DNA of 64,000 bases from CALAGB01 sp963789565 (GCA_963789565.1 CAWBKX010000002.1:1736001-1800000), one strand, 5' to 3'; positions 41,037 to 49,844 are shown, numbered from the stretch's first letter. Program-made: numbers and translations. Notes: generated by a model not told the origin, from the letters alone.

Positions 41037-41900
41037 TCACGGATGTGATCGCGCGCCGGCATCTCCCGCCCTCTTCGGAGAGCCACCCACGTTGGCCGCC
41101 AGAGCCCGCATTATCCCTTTGACTTGAAAAGCCGTCAGTTCAGGGTGTTTCCCGAGCAGTTTCGCCACCATGCCCGAAATATGAGGAGCGGCGAAGCTGT
41201 TTCCGGTGGCCGTGATCCACTGTCCTTGCTGCCAGGGAACGCGCACGTCGATCCCATGCGCCCCAAACTCAACCGGTGGGTCCGGATTGTAGAAGAAGAG
41301 GTCCGGATCGCCGAGATTATGCGCCGCGACCGAAAGGACCGACGCGAACATGGATGGATAACTCGGCACCGGCATGTTGTTGGCCGCGGTCACGAGCATC
41401 ACGCGTTTGAAATAGGCCAGATCGGCTAGCTCATGAAAGACGGCCAGCAGCTCGCGCTTGGTGGTTCCCAAACTGAGATTGCAGACGTTCATGTTATGCT
41501 CGATCGCCCAACGCAGCCCTGCCGCGAAGACCGTTCCGCGACCGGTCATGGCCGAACCGAGGACTCTGATACTGTAGAGCTCGCAATCGGGGGCCATGGC
41601 GCGGATGATCCCAGCGCAGGCGGTGCCGTGGCCACAGGCGTCATCGTGCGGGCTCTCGTCGAACACGAGTTCGCCATTGGATTCGGAGACCGCCACGTAG
41701 CCATTGACCCGTCCATCGATCGCGGGATGACCGGCGTCGATGCCGCTGTCGATGACCGCCACACGCACTCCAGCGCCGGTGCTGCCCCCCCAGGCCCATT
41801 CCGGAGTGACGTCGTCGATGAGCTCGGTGCGAGCCAGTTCCGTCAACGAATCAACGGCGAACTGCCAGCTCCAGGCTGGGTGTCGTTGGGCGACGGTCAC
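41037..41900 (-). CDS. Cytoplasmic subtilisin-like (S8) serine protease
   Basis: 287 residues, GTG start overlapping the upstream GAF-gene stop (GTGA). The catalytic triad is complete: Asp51 in AVIDSGID, His91 in CGHGTACAG, and Ser235 in ATGNSFAAPH; the oxyanion Asn lies in TAANNMP near 174-175. There is no signal peptide, no I9 prodomain and no C-terminal domain, so it is a minimal catalytic core that probably acts inside the cell. Known: small S8 proteases without prodomain include intracellular subtilisins and leader peptidases of RiPP clusters (LanP). It is the second gene downstream of the RiPP-like precursor array on the same strand. Confidence 0.87.
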   Translation of the reverse strand: MTVAQRHPAWSWQFAVDSLTELARTELIDDVTPEWAWGGSTGAGVRVAVIDSGIDAGHPAIDGRVNGYVAVSESNGELVFDESPHDDACGHGTACAGIIRAMAPDCELYSIRVLGSAMTGRGTVFAAGLRWAIEHNMNVCNLSLGTTKRELLAVFHELADLAYFKRVMLVTAANNMPVPSYPSMFASVLSVAAHNLGDPDLFFYNPDPPVEFGAHGIDVRVPWQQGQWITATGNSFAAPHISGMVAKLLGKHPELTAFQVKGIMRALAANVGGSPKRAGDAGARSHP

Positions 41901-42787
41901 GGGAAGAGCCCAAGTAATGAGGCCGGTTCACGCTGGCTTCGCAAATACTCAGAGAATCCCCGCAAAATTGCTCGCACCGCGGCACGCTCTGATTCACCCT
42001 GATGCGCAATCTCTTCAATCAAATGGGCGATCTCGAGCGTCTCTTGATAGGCCTCATCCCCCTCGAGAGACTGGATCAGCGCGCGGACGCGTGCGGTCAA
42101 ATCAGGTTGCATGCCGCTGCCGCCATCCGTGGGCGTCAGGAGTTCGCTCAGCAACGAACCTACGTTCTGGTGCGCGCGAGATTGCTCGATCGCCACGGCG
42201 GACAGTCCCGCGAAGAGACCCAGATGATCGATGTCGGTTGGACCGAAGGAAGCATCACCTTCCTTATCGAGGAGCTCGAGCACGCCGATGATCTCGTCTC
42301 CATAGAAGAGGGGCACACAGAGAAGGCTCTGCGGCAGGTAGCCCACACTCTGCGAGATGTCAGACGCGTGACGCGGGTCAGACTGCACATCGGAGACCGC
42401 CATCGCCTGACCGGTCAGCGCCACGATTCCAGCCACGCCGTGGCCGAGGGGCACTCTGAACTGCTCGACCTCTTCGGCTTTGGGTCCAATGGCAACGGCA
42501 AAGACGAGGTCCTGTTGGTCGCGGTCGATCAAGAAGAGGGAACCGGCGCGAGCCGATATCACGTCTGCCGCGACCTGAACGATCATGCGCAGCAGGTTCG
42601 TCGGCGCGACCGGTGAGGCAACGATGCCGGTCGTTGTGGCGAGCGTGAAGACACGACGAAGGTCGTCGCTGAGCTGCTCGTCGCCGAGCCTGCGACGCAG
42701 CCGTTCGATCTCCGCGCGTTGCTCATCAATGGTGGACTGCGCGCGCGCCAGGGCTTCGGCACCCTGATTCGCGGCCTGTTCGTCCAT
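41897..42787 (-). CDS. GAF-domain protein
   Basis: 296 residues from the ATG at 42787; the frame runs to 42913 but a ribosome-like AGAGAGGA lies upstream of this ATG. An N-terminal coiled coil (RAQSTIDEQRAEIERLRRRL) is followed by one GAF domain (about residues 50-215: MIVQVAADVISARAGSLFLI, then VPLGHGVAGIVALTGQAMAV and LCVPLFYGDEIIGVLELLDK). The C-terminal 75 residues are helical and acidic. No output domain is attached. Translationally coupled to the S8 protease. Inference: senses a small ligand or redox state and regulates the protease or the signalling proteins next door. Confidence 0.83.
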   Translation of the reverse strand: MDEQAANQGAEALARAQSTIDEQRAEIERLRRRLGDEQLSDDLRRVFTLATTTGIVASPVAPTNLLRMIVQVAADVISARAGSLFLIDRDQQDLVFAVAIGPKAEEVEQFRVPLGHGVAGIVALTGQAMAVSDVQSDPRHASDISQSVGYLPQSLLCVPLFYGDEIIGVLELLDKEGDASFGPTDIDHLGLFAGLSAVAIEQSRAHQNVGSLLSELLTPTDGGSGMQPDLTARVRALIQSLEGDEAYQETLEIAHLIEEIAHQGESERAAVRAILRGFSEYLRSQREPASLLGLFP

Positions 42788-43338
42788 CGGGCGGGAATCC
42801 TCTCTCTTCAACTCTGGGTGATAGTGTAAAAGGCGGCGTGAAGTTGTCAAACATGAAGATTCCGCTGGTGCCACCCGCGTGGTTGGCGGAAGGACCGACG
42901 AGTGCGCGATCATCCCGCGAGCAGAGATCGCGACCCCAGCCTAGACGGGCTCGTTTGGCTACGCTGTCAACTGGTTTACAGCTTGATGATCGTTGAGAAA
43001 GCGGTCAGGGCGGCGCCGATGAACTTAGGAGCCTGCACGATCAACCTCACTCCCGGAGAGTTTCAGGGAGTGTCGGCCGCATCCCAGCCGTCCGCTGTTC
43101 GACGAAAGAGGAGCGTTGGGAGCCGGTCCTGAGCGAGGAAGTCGGCCAGCCAACGGCGGCCAACCCGAATGAAACGGAGATCCCGCCGATCGGAGCGGCG
43201 ACGGAGACCGTGGCGCAGGGCGCGCTCACCACGGGTTTCGGCCCATCAGAAGGCCATGAATGACGCCCGTGACTCTCGTCATTTCCGCCGAGCAGCCACC
43301 CTGACGAATCCCGCCGCGTGACAAACGGGAAGAACGTC
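42788..43338. other. 550-base stretch without recognisable gene
   Basis: Between the GAF gene and the third RiPP-like precursor. Both strands were checked; the short frames present have no sensible start, composition or resemblance to the precursors. A small repressor, RNA or leader is possible but not visible. Confidence 0.45.
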
Positions 43339-43608
43339 TTACACCGGCATCTGATCGGAGTCGTGACACTTCAGATCCGTGCCGAGCTCCCCGGTCGTGG
43401 TTTGTGTGCAACCGGTCCCGCTCGTCGATGAGGTGGTCGTCGTTCGGAGCGGAATCATGTGCCCGACAACCTCGTCGTCGTCACGTTGCAGATCCGCCAG
43501 AAAGTCGATGACCGTCTGAACATTCGACTGCTTCACCATGACGATGGAGGTCCCGTCCGGACTCGACTCGCCGGGGTCTTGGGAATCGGTCGGTAGATTG
43601 TTACTCAT
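43339..43608 (-). CDS. Putative RiPP precursor peptide, third of three paralogues
   Basis: 89 residues from the ATG at 43608 (GAGGAG 8 bases upstream). The leader-like part has VQTVIDFLADLQRDDDEVVG then HMIPL, aligning with the other two peptides. The tail after HMIPL is extremely Thr/Ser-rich (TTTTSSTSGTGCTQTTTGEL) with two Cys 14 residues apart and ends in CHDSD. This is the composition of a lanthipeptide-type or other Ser/Thr/Cys-modified core. No known precursor family recognised. It lies 75 bases after the second paralogue. Confidence 0.65.
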   Translation of the reverse strand: MSNNLPTDSQDPGESSPDGTSIVMVKQSNVQTVIDFLADLQRDDDEVVGHMIPLRTTTTSSTSGTGCTQTTTGELGTDLKCHDSDQMPV

Positions 43609-43683
43609 GTGAAGGCTCCTCTTCTCAATGGCGCGTTTTGCTGCAGGATTCATGAACGTTGGGACCAATCCCACAACTCACTA

Positions 43684-43944
43684 TTAGTTCATATCGCTGT
43701 CGCCGCAGGTCCAGTCGGAGATGAGCACGCTGCTGATCGTCGAGTAGCACTTCGTCATCGTGTATTCGCGACGCCCCGCATTGCCGAGAGGGATCATGTG
43801 CCCGCTCACGTCATCGTCGCTACCCTCGAGACGCTTGACGAAGTCAATCAGCGCCTGCGTATGCTCCGCCGGAATCGGCAAGATGGCAATGCCTTCCTCT
43901 TGATCGTTGGACATGTTTCGATTGGACTCGTTCGATTCGCTCAT
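43684..43944 (-). CDS. Putative RiPP precursor peptide, second of three paralogues
   Basis: 86 residues from the ATG at 43944 (GAGGAG 8 bases upstream). The leader-like part reads AILPIPAEHTQALIDFVKRL then GSDDDVSGHMIPLG. The tail holds two Cys 14 residues apart (KCYSTISSVLISDWTCGD) with five Ser/Thr between them. The block SDW(S/T)C(A/G)D is shared with the first paralogue and, more loosely, with the third. It lies 49 bases after the first paralogue stop. Function inferred from form only; the product could instead be a disulfide-bonded secreted peptide. Confidence 0.65.
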   Translation of the reverse strand: MSESNESNRNMSNDQEEGIAILPIPAEHTQALIDFVKRLEGSDDDVSGHMIPLGNAGRREYTMTKCYSTISSVLISDWTCGDSDMN

Positions 43945-43993
43945 GGATAAGCTCCTCGTGGTTATGTACGGTTCGTGGCAGCGGATCGACAAA

Positions 43994-44236
43994 CTACCAG
44001 GTCGTCACGTCCGCACAGGACCAATCGCTATTGTCCTCTCCGGTGTGATGGCAATTGGTCAGCTCAGTTCGAGTCGCCGCGCTTCCCAGACGGAGCATGT
44101 GACCACGGACGTCATCTTCAGCATCGAGCCTGGCGATGAATTCCAACACCGCTAGCGCTTTGTCACTTGGAATCTCGATCATGGAGATCGGGCCGTGTTG
44201 CGCTTCGGCCTGATCCCTCATTCCGCGTTCACTCAT
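43994..44236 (-). CDS. Putative RiPP precursor peptide, first of three paralogues
   Basis: 80 residues from the ATG at 44236 (AGAGAGG 5-6 bases upstream); the frame runs farther up to 44467, but that extension has no relation to the other two peptides. The leader-like part reads SMIEIPSDKALAVLEFIARL then DAEDDVRGHMLRLG. The tail has two Cys 12 residues apart (NCHHTGEDNSDWSCAD) and ends in VTTW. It is the promoter-proximal gene of a three-gene array. No signal peptide is evident, so export would need a dedicated transporter, which is not nearby. Confidence 0.65.
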   Translation of the reverse strand: MSERGMRDQAEAQHGPISMIEIPSDKALAVLEFIARLDAEDDVRGHMLRLGSAATRTELTNCHHTGEDNSDWSCADVTTW

Positions 44237-44692
44237 ATACCCTCTCTCTTCACATTGGTCCGACGGTGCACGCGACTGACGTAATTGTCGTGGGCACGGC
44301 TCGAACGGTTTCAGTGAATCAACCAAAGGCGCACGCCACAGCAACTGATGCGTCGTCGCGGTCTGCCAGCAAATGACAAACACGGAAGCAGCGTCAGAGC
44401 GCCCGAGGGGCAACTCATGCGGTAAATCGGCGAGGCGTAAACAATCGTTCTCAGTGAGACGCTTCAACCGTACGTGGCACGAAGAATCATGTCAATACGC
44501 GTAGATAGGCACGATCATCTGGTGCGGAAAAATTGGAGCGGCTCCCGTTGATATGTTCCAGTTCGAGACGTCGTCGAGGGAACCTCAAGGTCAGGCTACC
44601 AGCGCGCCGCAGCAGGTGCAGTAAAGTGCTTTACATCTGCGCAGCGAAACAGCGTGCCATGATGCTTCACGCGTTGAACCCGGGCACACAGA
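44237..44692. other. 455-base stretch upstream of the precursor array
   Basis: Between the first precursor gene and the gltX terminator. No convincing gene. It should contain the promoter of the precursor array; no strong promoter boxes or dyads stood out. Confidence 0.45.
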
Positions 44693-44718
44693 GAGAGGGC
44701 CGCGAACACGGCCCTCTC
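44693..44718 (-). terminator. gltX terminator hairpin
   Basis: GAGAGGGCCG (44693-44702) pairs perfectly with CGGCCCTCTC (44709-44718) around a six-base loop, 18 bases after the gltX stop. The downstream T-run is poor, so efficiency is uncertain. Confidence 0.65.
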
Positions 44719-44736
44719 GAGTTTGTATCTATGTAA

Positions 44737-46332
44737 TTAGCGATCCGGTGGTGCCATGCGCGGATGGGTGTGTGGCGGGACATAGCGGGCCACGTTCCCT
44801 TGCGCCACGTAGTCATGGACCTTTTTTTTTGCTTCGCGCAGTCTCTCCAGCACCAGGTCCCGACCAAGAACGCGCATCGTCTCGAAGAGTCCAGGAGCGA
44901 TGGTGCGACCAGTCGTCGCCACACGAATCGACATGAAGAGCTGTCCGGCCTTCAGATCGAGCACTTTGGCCAGCTCGCGCAGTTTGAGCTGGATGTCCGC
45001 CTCGTCGTTGAGGTCCGACCCTTCAACAACCGCGATCACCAAATCGAGGGCCCCCTCGACCTCCTCCGGGTGATCCTTGCGCGGAATGAGATCATCTGGA
45101 TCATAATCCGGAAGCTGATCGAAGAAGAAGAAATCGGTATCCTCCACGACCTCAGTCAGGATCCTGGCCCGATCCTTCACCAGCGCGACGACCTCACGTA
45201 AATGGGCGAACTCCGGGCTCGTCGGATCACTTGCCGCTTCAGTCACCAGGCCTGCCTCCTGCAGGAATGGCACCGAGCGCATGGCGAAATCGTCCAGCGT
45301 CAGCACGTGGTTGATGTACTTCTGATTCATCCAGAGGAGCTTTTCGAAGCTGAAGCGAGCCGGGCTGGGATGCACGTCGGCCAGATCGAATTTCTCGATC
45401 AACTCTTCGCGGCTGAACATTTCCTGATCGCCGGATGACCAGCCCAGCAGCGCCAGGTAGTTGATCATCGCCTCCGGAAGATAGCCCTTCCGCTTGTATT
45501 CCAGCACACCGACGTCACCGTCACGTTTGCTCAGCTTCCCCTTGCCATCCGGGCGCAGGATGACCGGCGGATGCGCGAAGATCGGTGGCTCCCAGTCGAA
45601 TGCCTCATACAACAGCATGTGCAGCGGCGCGGATGGGATCCACTCTTCGCCACGCGTGACGTGGGTGATCTCCATCAGGTGATCGTCAACCACCACCGCC
45701 AGGTGGTAGGTCGGGAATCCGTCCGACTTGAGCAGAACCGCATCCTGCAGCACGCGATTCTCGAACTCGATGTTCCCGCGAATCAGATCGGGTACCACGG
45801 TCACGCCACTCTCCGGCACCTTGAGCCGAATGACCGGAACGATCCCCTGAGCACGATACTCGGCGATCTGCTCAGGCGTCAGGTTGCGGCAATGGCGATC
45901 GTATCCCGGCGGCTCGCCACGCTTCCGCTGCCCATCAGTCACCTGCTCCAGCCGCTCCCTGCTGCAGAAGCAGGGGTAGGCATGGCCGTGCTCCACTAGC
46001 CAGTTGGCGTGCTCCTGATAGAGAGGAAGCCGCTCGCTCTGAATGTAGGGGCCGAACGGGCCACCAATTTCAGGCCCTTCATCCCAATCCAGCCCAAGCC
46101 AGCGCAACGCCTCGATGATGCCGTCGATGCTCTCGCCCACATACCGCTCTCGGTCGGTATCCTCGATGCGCAAAATGAAATCGCCGCCGGTGTGTTTGGC
46201 GTACAACCAGGTAAAGAGGGCCGTACGCACCCCACCGACGTGAAGGTCACCCGTCGGGCTGGGTGCCATGCGTACTCGGACGCGCCGGTTGTTCTCGCTC
46301 AAGATCGGTCTCCCTCGGACTGCGGCAGTCAT
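44737..46332 (-). CDS. gltX: Glutamyl-tRNA synthetase
   Basis: 531 residues, ATG start. Class I synthetase motifs: the HIGH-like PSPTGDLHVGGVRTALF near the N-terminus and the KMSKS-like GKLSKRDGDVGV. The Cys-rich SCF zinc-like insertion is reduced to HAYPCFCSRERL. The C-terminal helical anticodon-binding part is complete. It charges tRNA-Glu (and possibly tRNA-Gln, if the organism uses the amidotransferase route, which cannot be told here). Single gene, divergent from the PIG-L deacetylase gene. Confidence 0.95.
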   Translation of the reverse strand: MTAAVRGRPILSENNRRVRVRMAPSPTGDLHVGGVRTALFTWLYAKHTGGDFILRIEDTDRERYVGESIDGIIEALRWLGLDWDEGPEIGGPFGPYIQSERLPLYQEHANWLVEHGHAYPCFCSRERLEQVTDGQRKRGEPPGYDRHCRNLTPEQIAEYRAQGIVPVIRLKVPESGVTVVPDLIRGNIEFENRVLQDAVLLKSDGFPTYHLAVVVDDHLMEITHVTRGEEWIPSAPLHMLLYEAFDWEPPIFAHPPVILRPDGKGKLSKRDGDVGVLEYKRKGYLPEAMINYLALLGWSSGDQEMFSREELIEKFDLADVHPSPARFSFEKLLWMNQKYINHVLTLDDFAMRSVPFLQEAGLVTEAASDPTSPEFAHLREVVALVKDRARILTEVVEDTDFFFFDQLPDYDPDDLIPRKDHPEEVEGALDLVIAVVEGSDLNDEADIQLKLRELAKVLDLKAGQLFMSIRVATTGRTIAPGLFETMRVLGRDLVLERLREAKKKVHDYVAQGNVARYVPPHTHPRMAPPDR

Positions 46333-46480
46333 GCCATGAACATCTAAGTATGGGCCACAACCCCCGTGCGATCAAGGTAAAAACCGCCAGACTATCGGGT
46401 TTTGGCGCAATCCCTGATAGTATTTGCGGTTGGGTCTTACGCAACATGCGCTATGGGATTAGCAGCAGAACGGAGATTTC

Positions 46481-47215
46481 ATGCAGGACGAAGCGATGGA
46501 AAAGGTGGCGATGGTGATCGTCGCGCATCCCGACGATGCCGAGTTCGGGAGCTCGGGCACGGTTGCCACCTGGGTGAGCGAAGGATGGGACGTCTACTAC
46601 GTTATCGCGACCGACGCCTCGGGCGGTGGTGAGGACCTTGCGACCTCGCTCAGTGTCGAGGCGCGCCGCAAGACGACCGAGACCCGCCAACGGGAGCAAC
46701 GCGCCGCCGGCGAGATTCTCGGCCTGAAGGACGTCTTCTTCCTCAACTACCGCGACGGCACCCTCGAGCCAACGCTTGAATTGCGCCGCGATATCACGCG
46801 TCTCCTCCGCACGCACCGACCGTCGCGCGTCATCTGCCAGTGCCCCGATCGCGTCTGGACGCCCAGCTATTCGATCGGCCGGCACCACCCGGACCACCTG
46901 GCGTGCGGCGAGGCAGTGATGGCAGCCATCTATCCAGCCTCGCAGAATGCCTGGGACTTCCCTGAACTCATGGCTGAAGGGCTCGCCCCGCATAAAGTAC
47001 GCGAGGTCTTCGTCGTGGGTGCTCCGATCAGCAATTTCCACGTCGACATCAGCGCGTCCATCGACAAGAAAGTCGCCGCGCTGCGCGCCCATGAGAGTCA
47101 GCTATCCGACCACTTCGACGAAATCGAGAAGTGGGTACGCGAGTGGGCTTCGCGCACGGGTGAGGAACACGGCATCGAATACGCCGAGCAGTTCCATCGG
47201 TTCGAAAACCGCTAG
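46481..47215 (+). CDS. PIG-L family deacetylase
   Basis: 244 residues, CGGAG six bases before the ATG. The family zinc motif AHPDDAEFGSSGTVA is near the N-terminus, with the third ligand in GRHHPDHLACGEAV. Known: PIG-L/LmbE deacetylases remove acetyl from N-acetylglucosaminyl lipids, MshB and BshB act in mycothiol or bacillithiol synthesis, and others act on chitobiose or teicoplanin-type glycans. No thiol-synthesis partner is in the window, so the substrate is open. Alone between gltX and two small genes. Confidence 0.86.
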   Translation: MQDEAMEKVAMVIVAHPDDAEFGSSGTVATWVSEGWDVYYVIATDASGGGEDLATSLSVEARRKTTETRQREQRAAGEILGLKDVFFLNYRDGTLEPTLELRRDITRLLRTHRPSRVICQCPDRVWTPSYSIGRHHPDHLACGEAVMAAIYPASQNAWDFPELMAEGLAPHKVREVFVVGAPISNFHVDISASIDKKVAALRAHESQLSDHFDEIEKWVREWASRTGEEHGIEYAEQFHRFENR

Positions 47216-47343
47216 GATCGAATCGCGACTCGAGGTCGTCAGAGTCTAAGCTCGCCAGTCGAACGTCGCCCTCGCGGTCGAGTCGAGGCAGCCGTCGTGC
47301 GGTTTGCCTGAGAAACGACCGTTTTAGCGAGAGGGAGGCCAAC

Positions 47344-47580
47344 GTGAGTGGCGAGCTCAAGATTCAGACCGGCGACGGCGCGATCTACTGGTTCGGCCGT
47401 GACGATCACTATCCGAACGAAGTGCGCATATACGGTCAGGACACGCGACACTGGTCCTACATGTCCACCGACGAAGCTCGCTCCATCGTCAAGCATGGGC
47501 TGACTGACGGCGAGGTCCGGCAGGGGGACGCCGTCCGCTTCTTCGATCCGCGAGGCGAGACTACGGCCGGTGACGACTGA
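47344..47580 (+). CDS. Hypothetical small protein, 78 residues
   Basis: GTG start with GGGAGG six bases upstream. A small soluble protein rich in aromatic and charged residues (GAIYWFGRDDHYPNEVRIYG, RHWSYMSTDEARSIVKHGL). Not recognised. It is followed 77 bases on by another small gene and then rnc. Confidence 0.6.
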   Translation: MSGELKIQTGDGAIYWFGRDDHYPNEVRIYGQDTRHWSYMSTDEARSIVKHGLTDGEVRQGDAVRFFDPRGETTAGDD

Positions 47581-47657
47581 CGCGATGCGTGCCCGCCAGT
47601 TGACGCATGGCCGGGCTATAATCTGTGATAGAGATCAACCAGCGCGGAGGAGAGAGC

Positions 47658-48089
47658 GTGTCGGACGATTTGCAGCGTTTGCTTCGATACATCGTCCAAC
47701 ATTACACGTGGCGTGAGGAAGTCAAGGATATCGAGCTCGATGCGTCACCACTCGAGCAAGGCAGCGATATCGCGGCGAGCCGCCGACGCGCGCTCCGTGA
47801 GGTGCAGCAGCGCGCCGATCTCCTCTCCGACGCCTTTCGCGATGGATTGAAGCGGGCCAGCGACGCACGCCGTGCCGGGGGGGACGCCATCTCGCTCGAC
47901 GATCGGGTGCCGGAAGACAACCGGATTGCCGATGCGATGATCCACTTCCTGGTCGGCACCGGGCTGGCGAACTCGACCACGCGTGAAACCGATCCCCTCC
48001 ATTACATCTACACCGTCTCGGTCGATTGGTCCCGGCTCAACTCGGTGGCGCGTGACGCCCGGGTCGACCTGGGCGCCGCGATCAAGTGA
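47658..48089 (+). CDS. Hypothetical protein, 143 residues, coupled to rnc
   Basis: GTG start at 47658 chosen because GGAGGAGAG lies just upstream; the frame opens at 47625. Soluble and helical, with an Arg/Ala-rich coiled-coil-like centre (ASRRRALREVQQRADLLSDA) and a C-terminal beta-like HYIYTVSVDWSRLNSVA. Its TGA overlaps the GTG start of rnc (GTGA), so it is co-expressed with ribonuclease III. No family recognised; a role in RNA metabolism is only suggested by position. Confidence 0.65.
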   Translation: MSDDLQRLLRYIVQHYTWREEVKDIELDASPLEQGSDIAASRRRALREVQQRADLLSDAFRDGLKRASDARRAGGDAISLDDRVPEDNRIADAMIHFLVGTGLANSTTRETDPLHYIYTVSVDWSRLNSVARDARVDLGAAIK

Positions 48090-48862
48090 CCATCGTGAAC
48101 CAACACTCGTCCGAAACGTCATCCAACGACCTTCCGCCGATCTGGACTGACGATCGAGCGGAACAGGCGGCCGAAGCACTCGACGTCACGTTCAACGACC
48201 TCGATCTGCTGCGGCTCGCGTTGACACACCGCTCATACTTGAACGAGCAGGGCGTCGAGCAGCTCAAAGCGGTCCATCATTCGAATGAGCGCCTCGAATT
48301 CATCGGTGATTCCATTCTCGGGATGATCACGGCGGAGTTCCTCTACCAGCGGTATCCGGATCTGCCGGAGGGCTCTTTGACCGCGTATCGTACCGCGCTG
48401 GTTCGGACCGAGACGTTGGCCGAGTGGGCGAGACGCTTTCAGCTCGATTCCAGCCTGTATTTGAGCCGCGGCGAGTCGGCCGACGAGGGTGATATCAGGG
48501 ATCGCATCCTGGCCGGAGCCTTCGAGGCCGTCATCGCGGCCATCTATTTCGACCAGGGGCTTGAGGCGACACGCGATTTCCTCCACGTTCTTCTCGAGGA
48601 AGATGCCGAAGAGATCATCAGCGTCGGCCAGGAGACCAACTACAAGGGCCGCCTTCAGGAATTGGTGCAGGAGTGGAAACGCGTCACGCCGGTCTACAAC
48701 ACATTGTCGGTGGAGGGCCCGGCGCACGAACGCACCTTTACGGTCGAAGTTCTCGTGGATGGTGAACCGCTCGGCCAGGGCGCCGGGAGCAGCAAGCGAA
48801 TGGCCCAGCAGGTGGCAGCGCAACGAGCGCTGGTGAGACTCTCGGCAGAAGGGGTGAGCTGA
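48086..48862 (+). CDS. rnc: Ribonuclease III
   Basis: 258 residues, GTG start overlapping the previous stop. Catalytic signature NERLEFIGDSILGMITAEFL, the second acidic cluster AGAFEAVIAAIYFDQG, and a C-terminal double-stranded RNA-binding domain (NYKGRLQELVQEWKRVTPVY to SSKRMAQQVAAQRAL). Length is normal with a 25-residue N-terminal lead. Cleaves double-stranded RNA in rRNA and mRNA processing. prs follows after four bases. Confidence 0.93.
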   Translation: MTIVNQHSSETSSNDLPPIWTDDRAEQAAEALDVTFNDLDLLRLALTHRSYLNEQGVEQLKAVHHSNERLEFIGDSILGMITAEFLYQRYPDLPEGSLTAYRTALVRTETLAEWARRFQLDSSLYLSRGESADEGDIRDRILAGAFEAVIAAIYFDQGLEATRDFLHVLLEEDAEEIISVGQETNYKGRLQELVQEWKRVTPVYNTLSVEGPAHERTFTVEVLVDGEPLGQGAGSSKRMAQQVAAQRALVRLSAEGVS

Positions 48863-48866
48863 AACA

Positions 48867-49844
48867 ATGAGTGGTCTCTACGATGAGCTGACCATTTTCA
48901 GTGGCAATGCGAACCCCGATCTCAGCCAGGAGATCTGTTCGTATATCGATATTCCGCCCGGCCGCATCGACGTCTTCACGTTCAGCAACGAGAACATTTT
49001 CGTGCGTATCGGCGAATCGGTGCGAGAGAATGATGCCTTCGTCATCCAATCCTTCAGTTCACCCGTAAATAAGAGCATCATGGAGATGCTGATCATTATC
49101 GACACGCTCAAGCGCTCGTCGGCCGGACGCATCACCGCGGTAATTCCCTATTACGGCTACGGGCGGACCGATAAGAAGGATCAGCCGCGCGTTCCCATCA
49201 CCGCCCGATTGATCGCCGATCTCATCGGCGTAGCGGGGGCCAACCGCGTGCTGACCGTCGATCTGCACGCTGGGCAGATTCAGGGCTTCTTCAACATTCC
49301 GGTCGATGAGTTGACGGCCATGGGCTTGGTCGCTCGCTATTTTCAGGAGAAGCAGCTCACGAAGCCGGTCGTGGTCTCACCCGACCTCGGGAACACCAAA
49401 CGCGCACGCAACTTCGCCGAGGAGATCGATGCCAGCCTGGCAATCATCGAGAAGCGCCGCATTGGCAATCACGATCAGAGCGAGACGCTCAACCTGATCG
49501 GGTCGGTCGAGGGGTGTCAGGCGGTATTGGTCGACGATGAGATCGACACGGCTGGATCGATCACGCAGGCGGCGCAGGTGTGCATGGAGCATGGGGCCAC
49601 GGAAGTCTATGCGACAGCCACGCATCCGGTGCTGAGTGGACCGGCGATCGAGCGGCTGGCCGCCAGCCCGATTCGCGAAATCGTGGTGACGAACACCATC
49701 CCATTGCCTCCGGAAAAGCGCATCGACAAGATCACGGTACTCTCGATCGCTCCGCTCCTCGGTGAGTCGATCCAGCGCATTCATACTGGGGCAAGCGTCA
49801 GCCTTGCGTACCGAAGCACGCAACACACGAGAGGTCTCCGCTAA
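48867..49844 (+). CDS. prs: Ribose-phosphate pyrophosphokinase (PRPP synthase)
   Basis: 325 residues. Class I PRPP synthase motifs: IPYYGYGRTDKKDQPR (ATP site flexible region), VDLHAGQIQGFFNIPVD, and the PRPP-binding VLVDDEIDTAGSITQA. Full length. It makes PRPP from ribose 5-phosphate and ATP for nucleotide, histidine and tryptophan synthesis. Four bases after rnc and likely in the same transcript. Confidence 0.95.
   Translation: MSGLYDELTIFSGNANPDLSQEICSYIDIPPGRIDVFTFSNENIFVRIGESVRENDAFVIQSFSSPVNKSIMEMLIIIDTLKRSSAGRITAVIPYYGYGRTDKKDQPRVPITARLIADLIGVAGANRVLTVDLHAGQIQGFFNIPVDELTAMGLVARYFQEKQLTKPVVVSPDLGNTKRARNFAEEIDASLAIIEKRRIGNHDQSETLNLIGSVEGCQAVLVDDEIDTAGSITQAAQVCMEHGATEVYATATHPVLSGPAIERLAASPIREIVVTNTIPLPPEKRIDKITVLSIAPLLGESIQRIHTGASVSLAYRSTQHTRGLR

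Noticed and set aside
42902..43257. Short frames between the GAF gene and the precursor array as a fourth precursor
   Set aside because: None has the conserved GHM boundary, a good ribosome site or the two-Cys tail.
44737..46332. gltX as a Glu-tRNA supplier dedicated to a class I lanthipeptide (LanB) pathway
   Set aside because: It is a full-length housekeeping synthetase, divergent in style and terminated separately, and no LanB gene is in the window.
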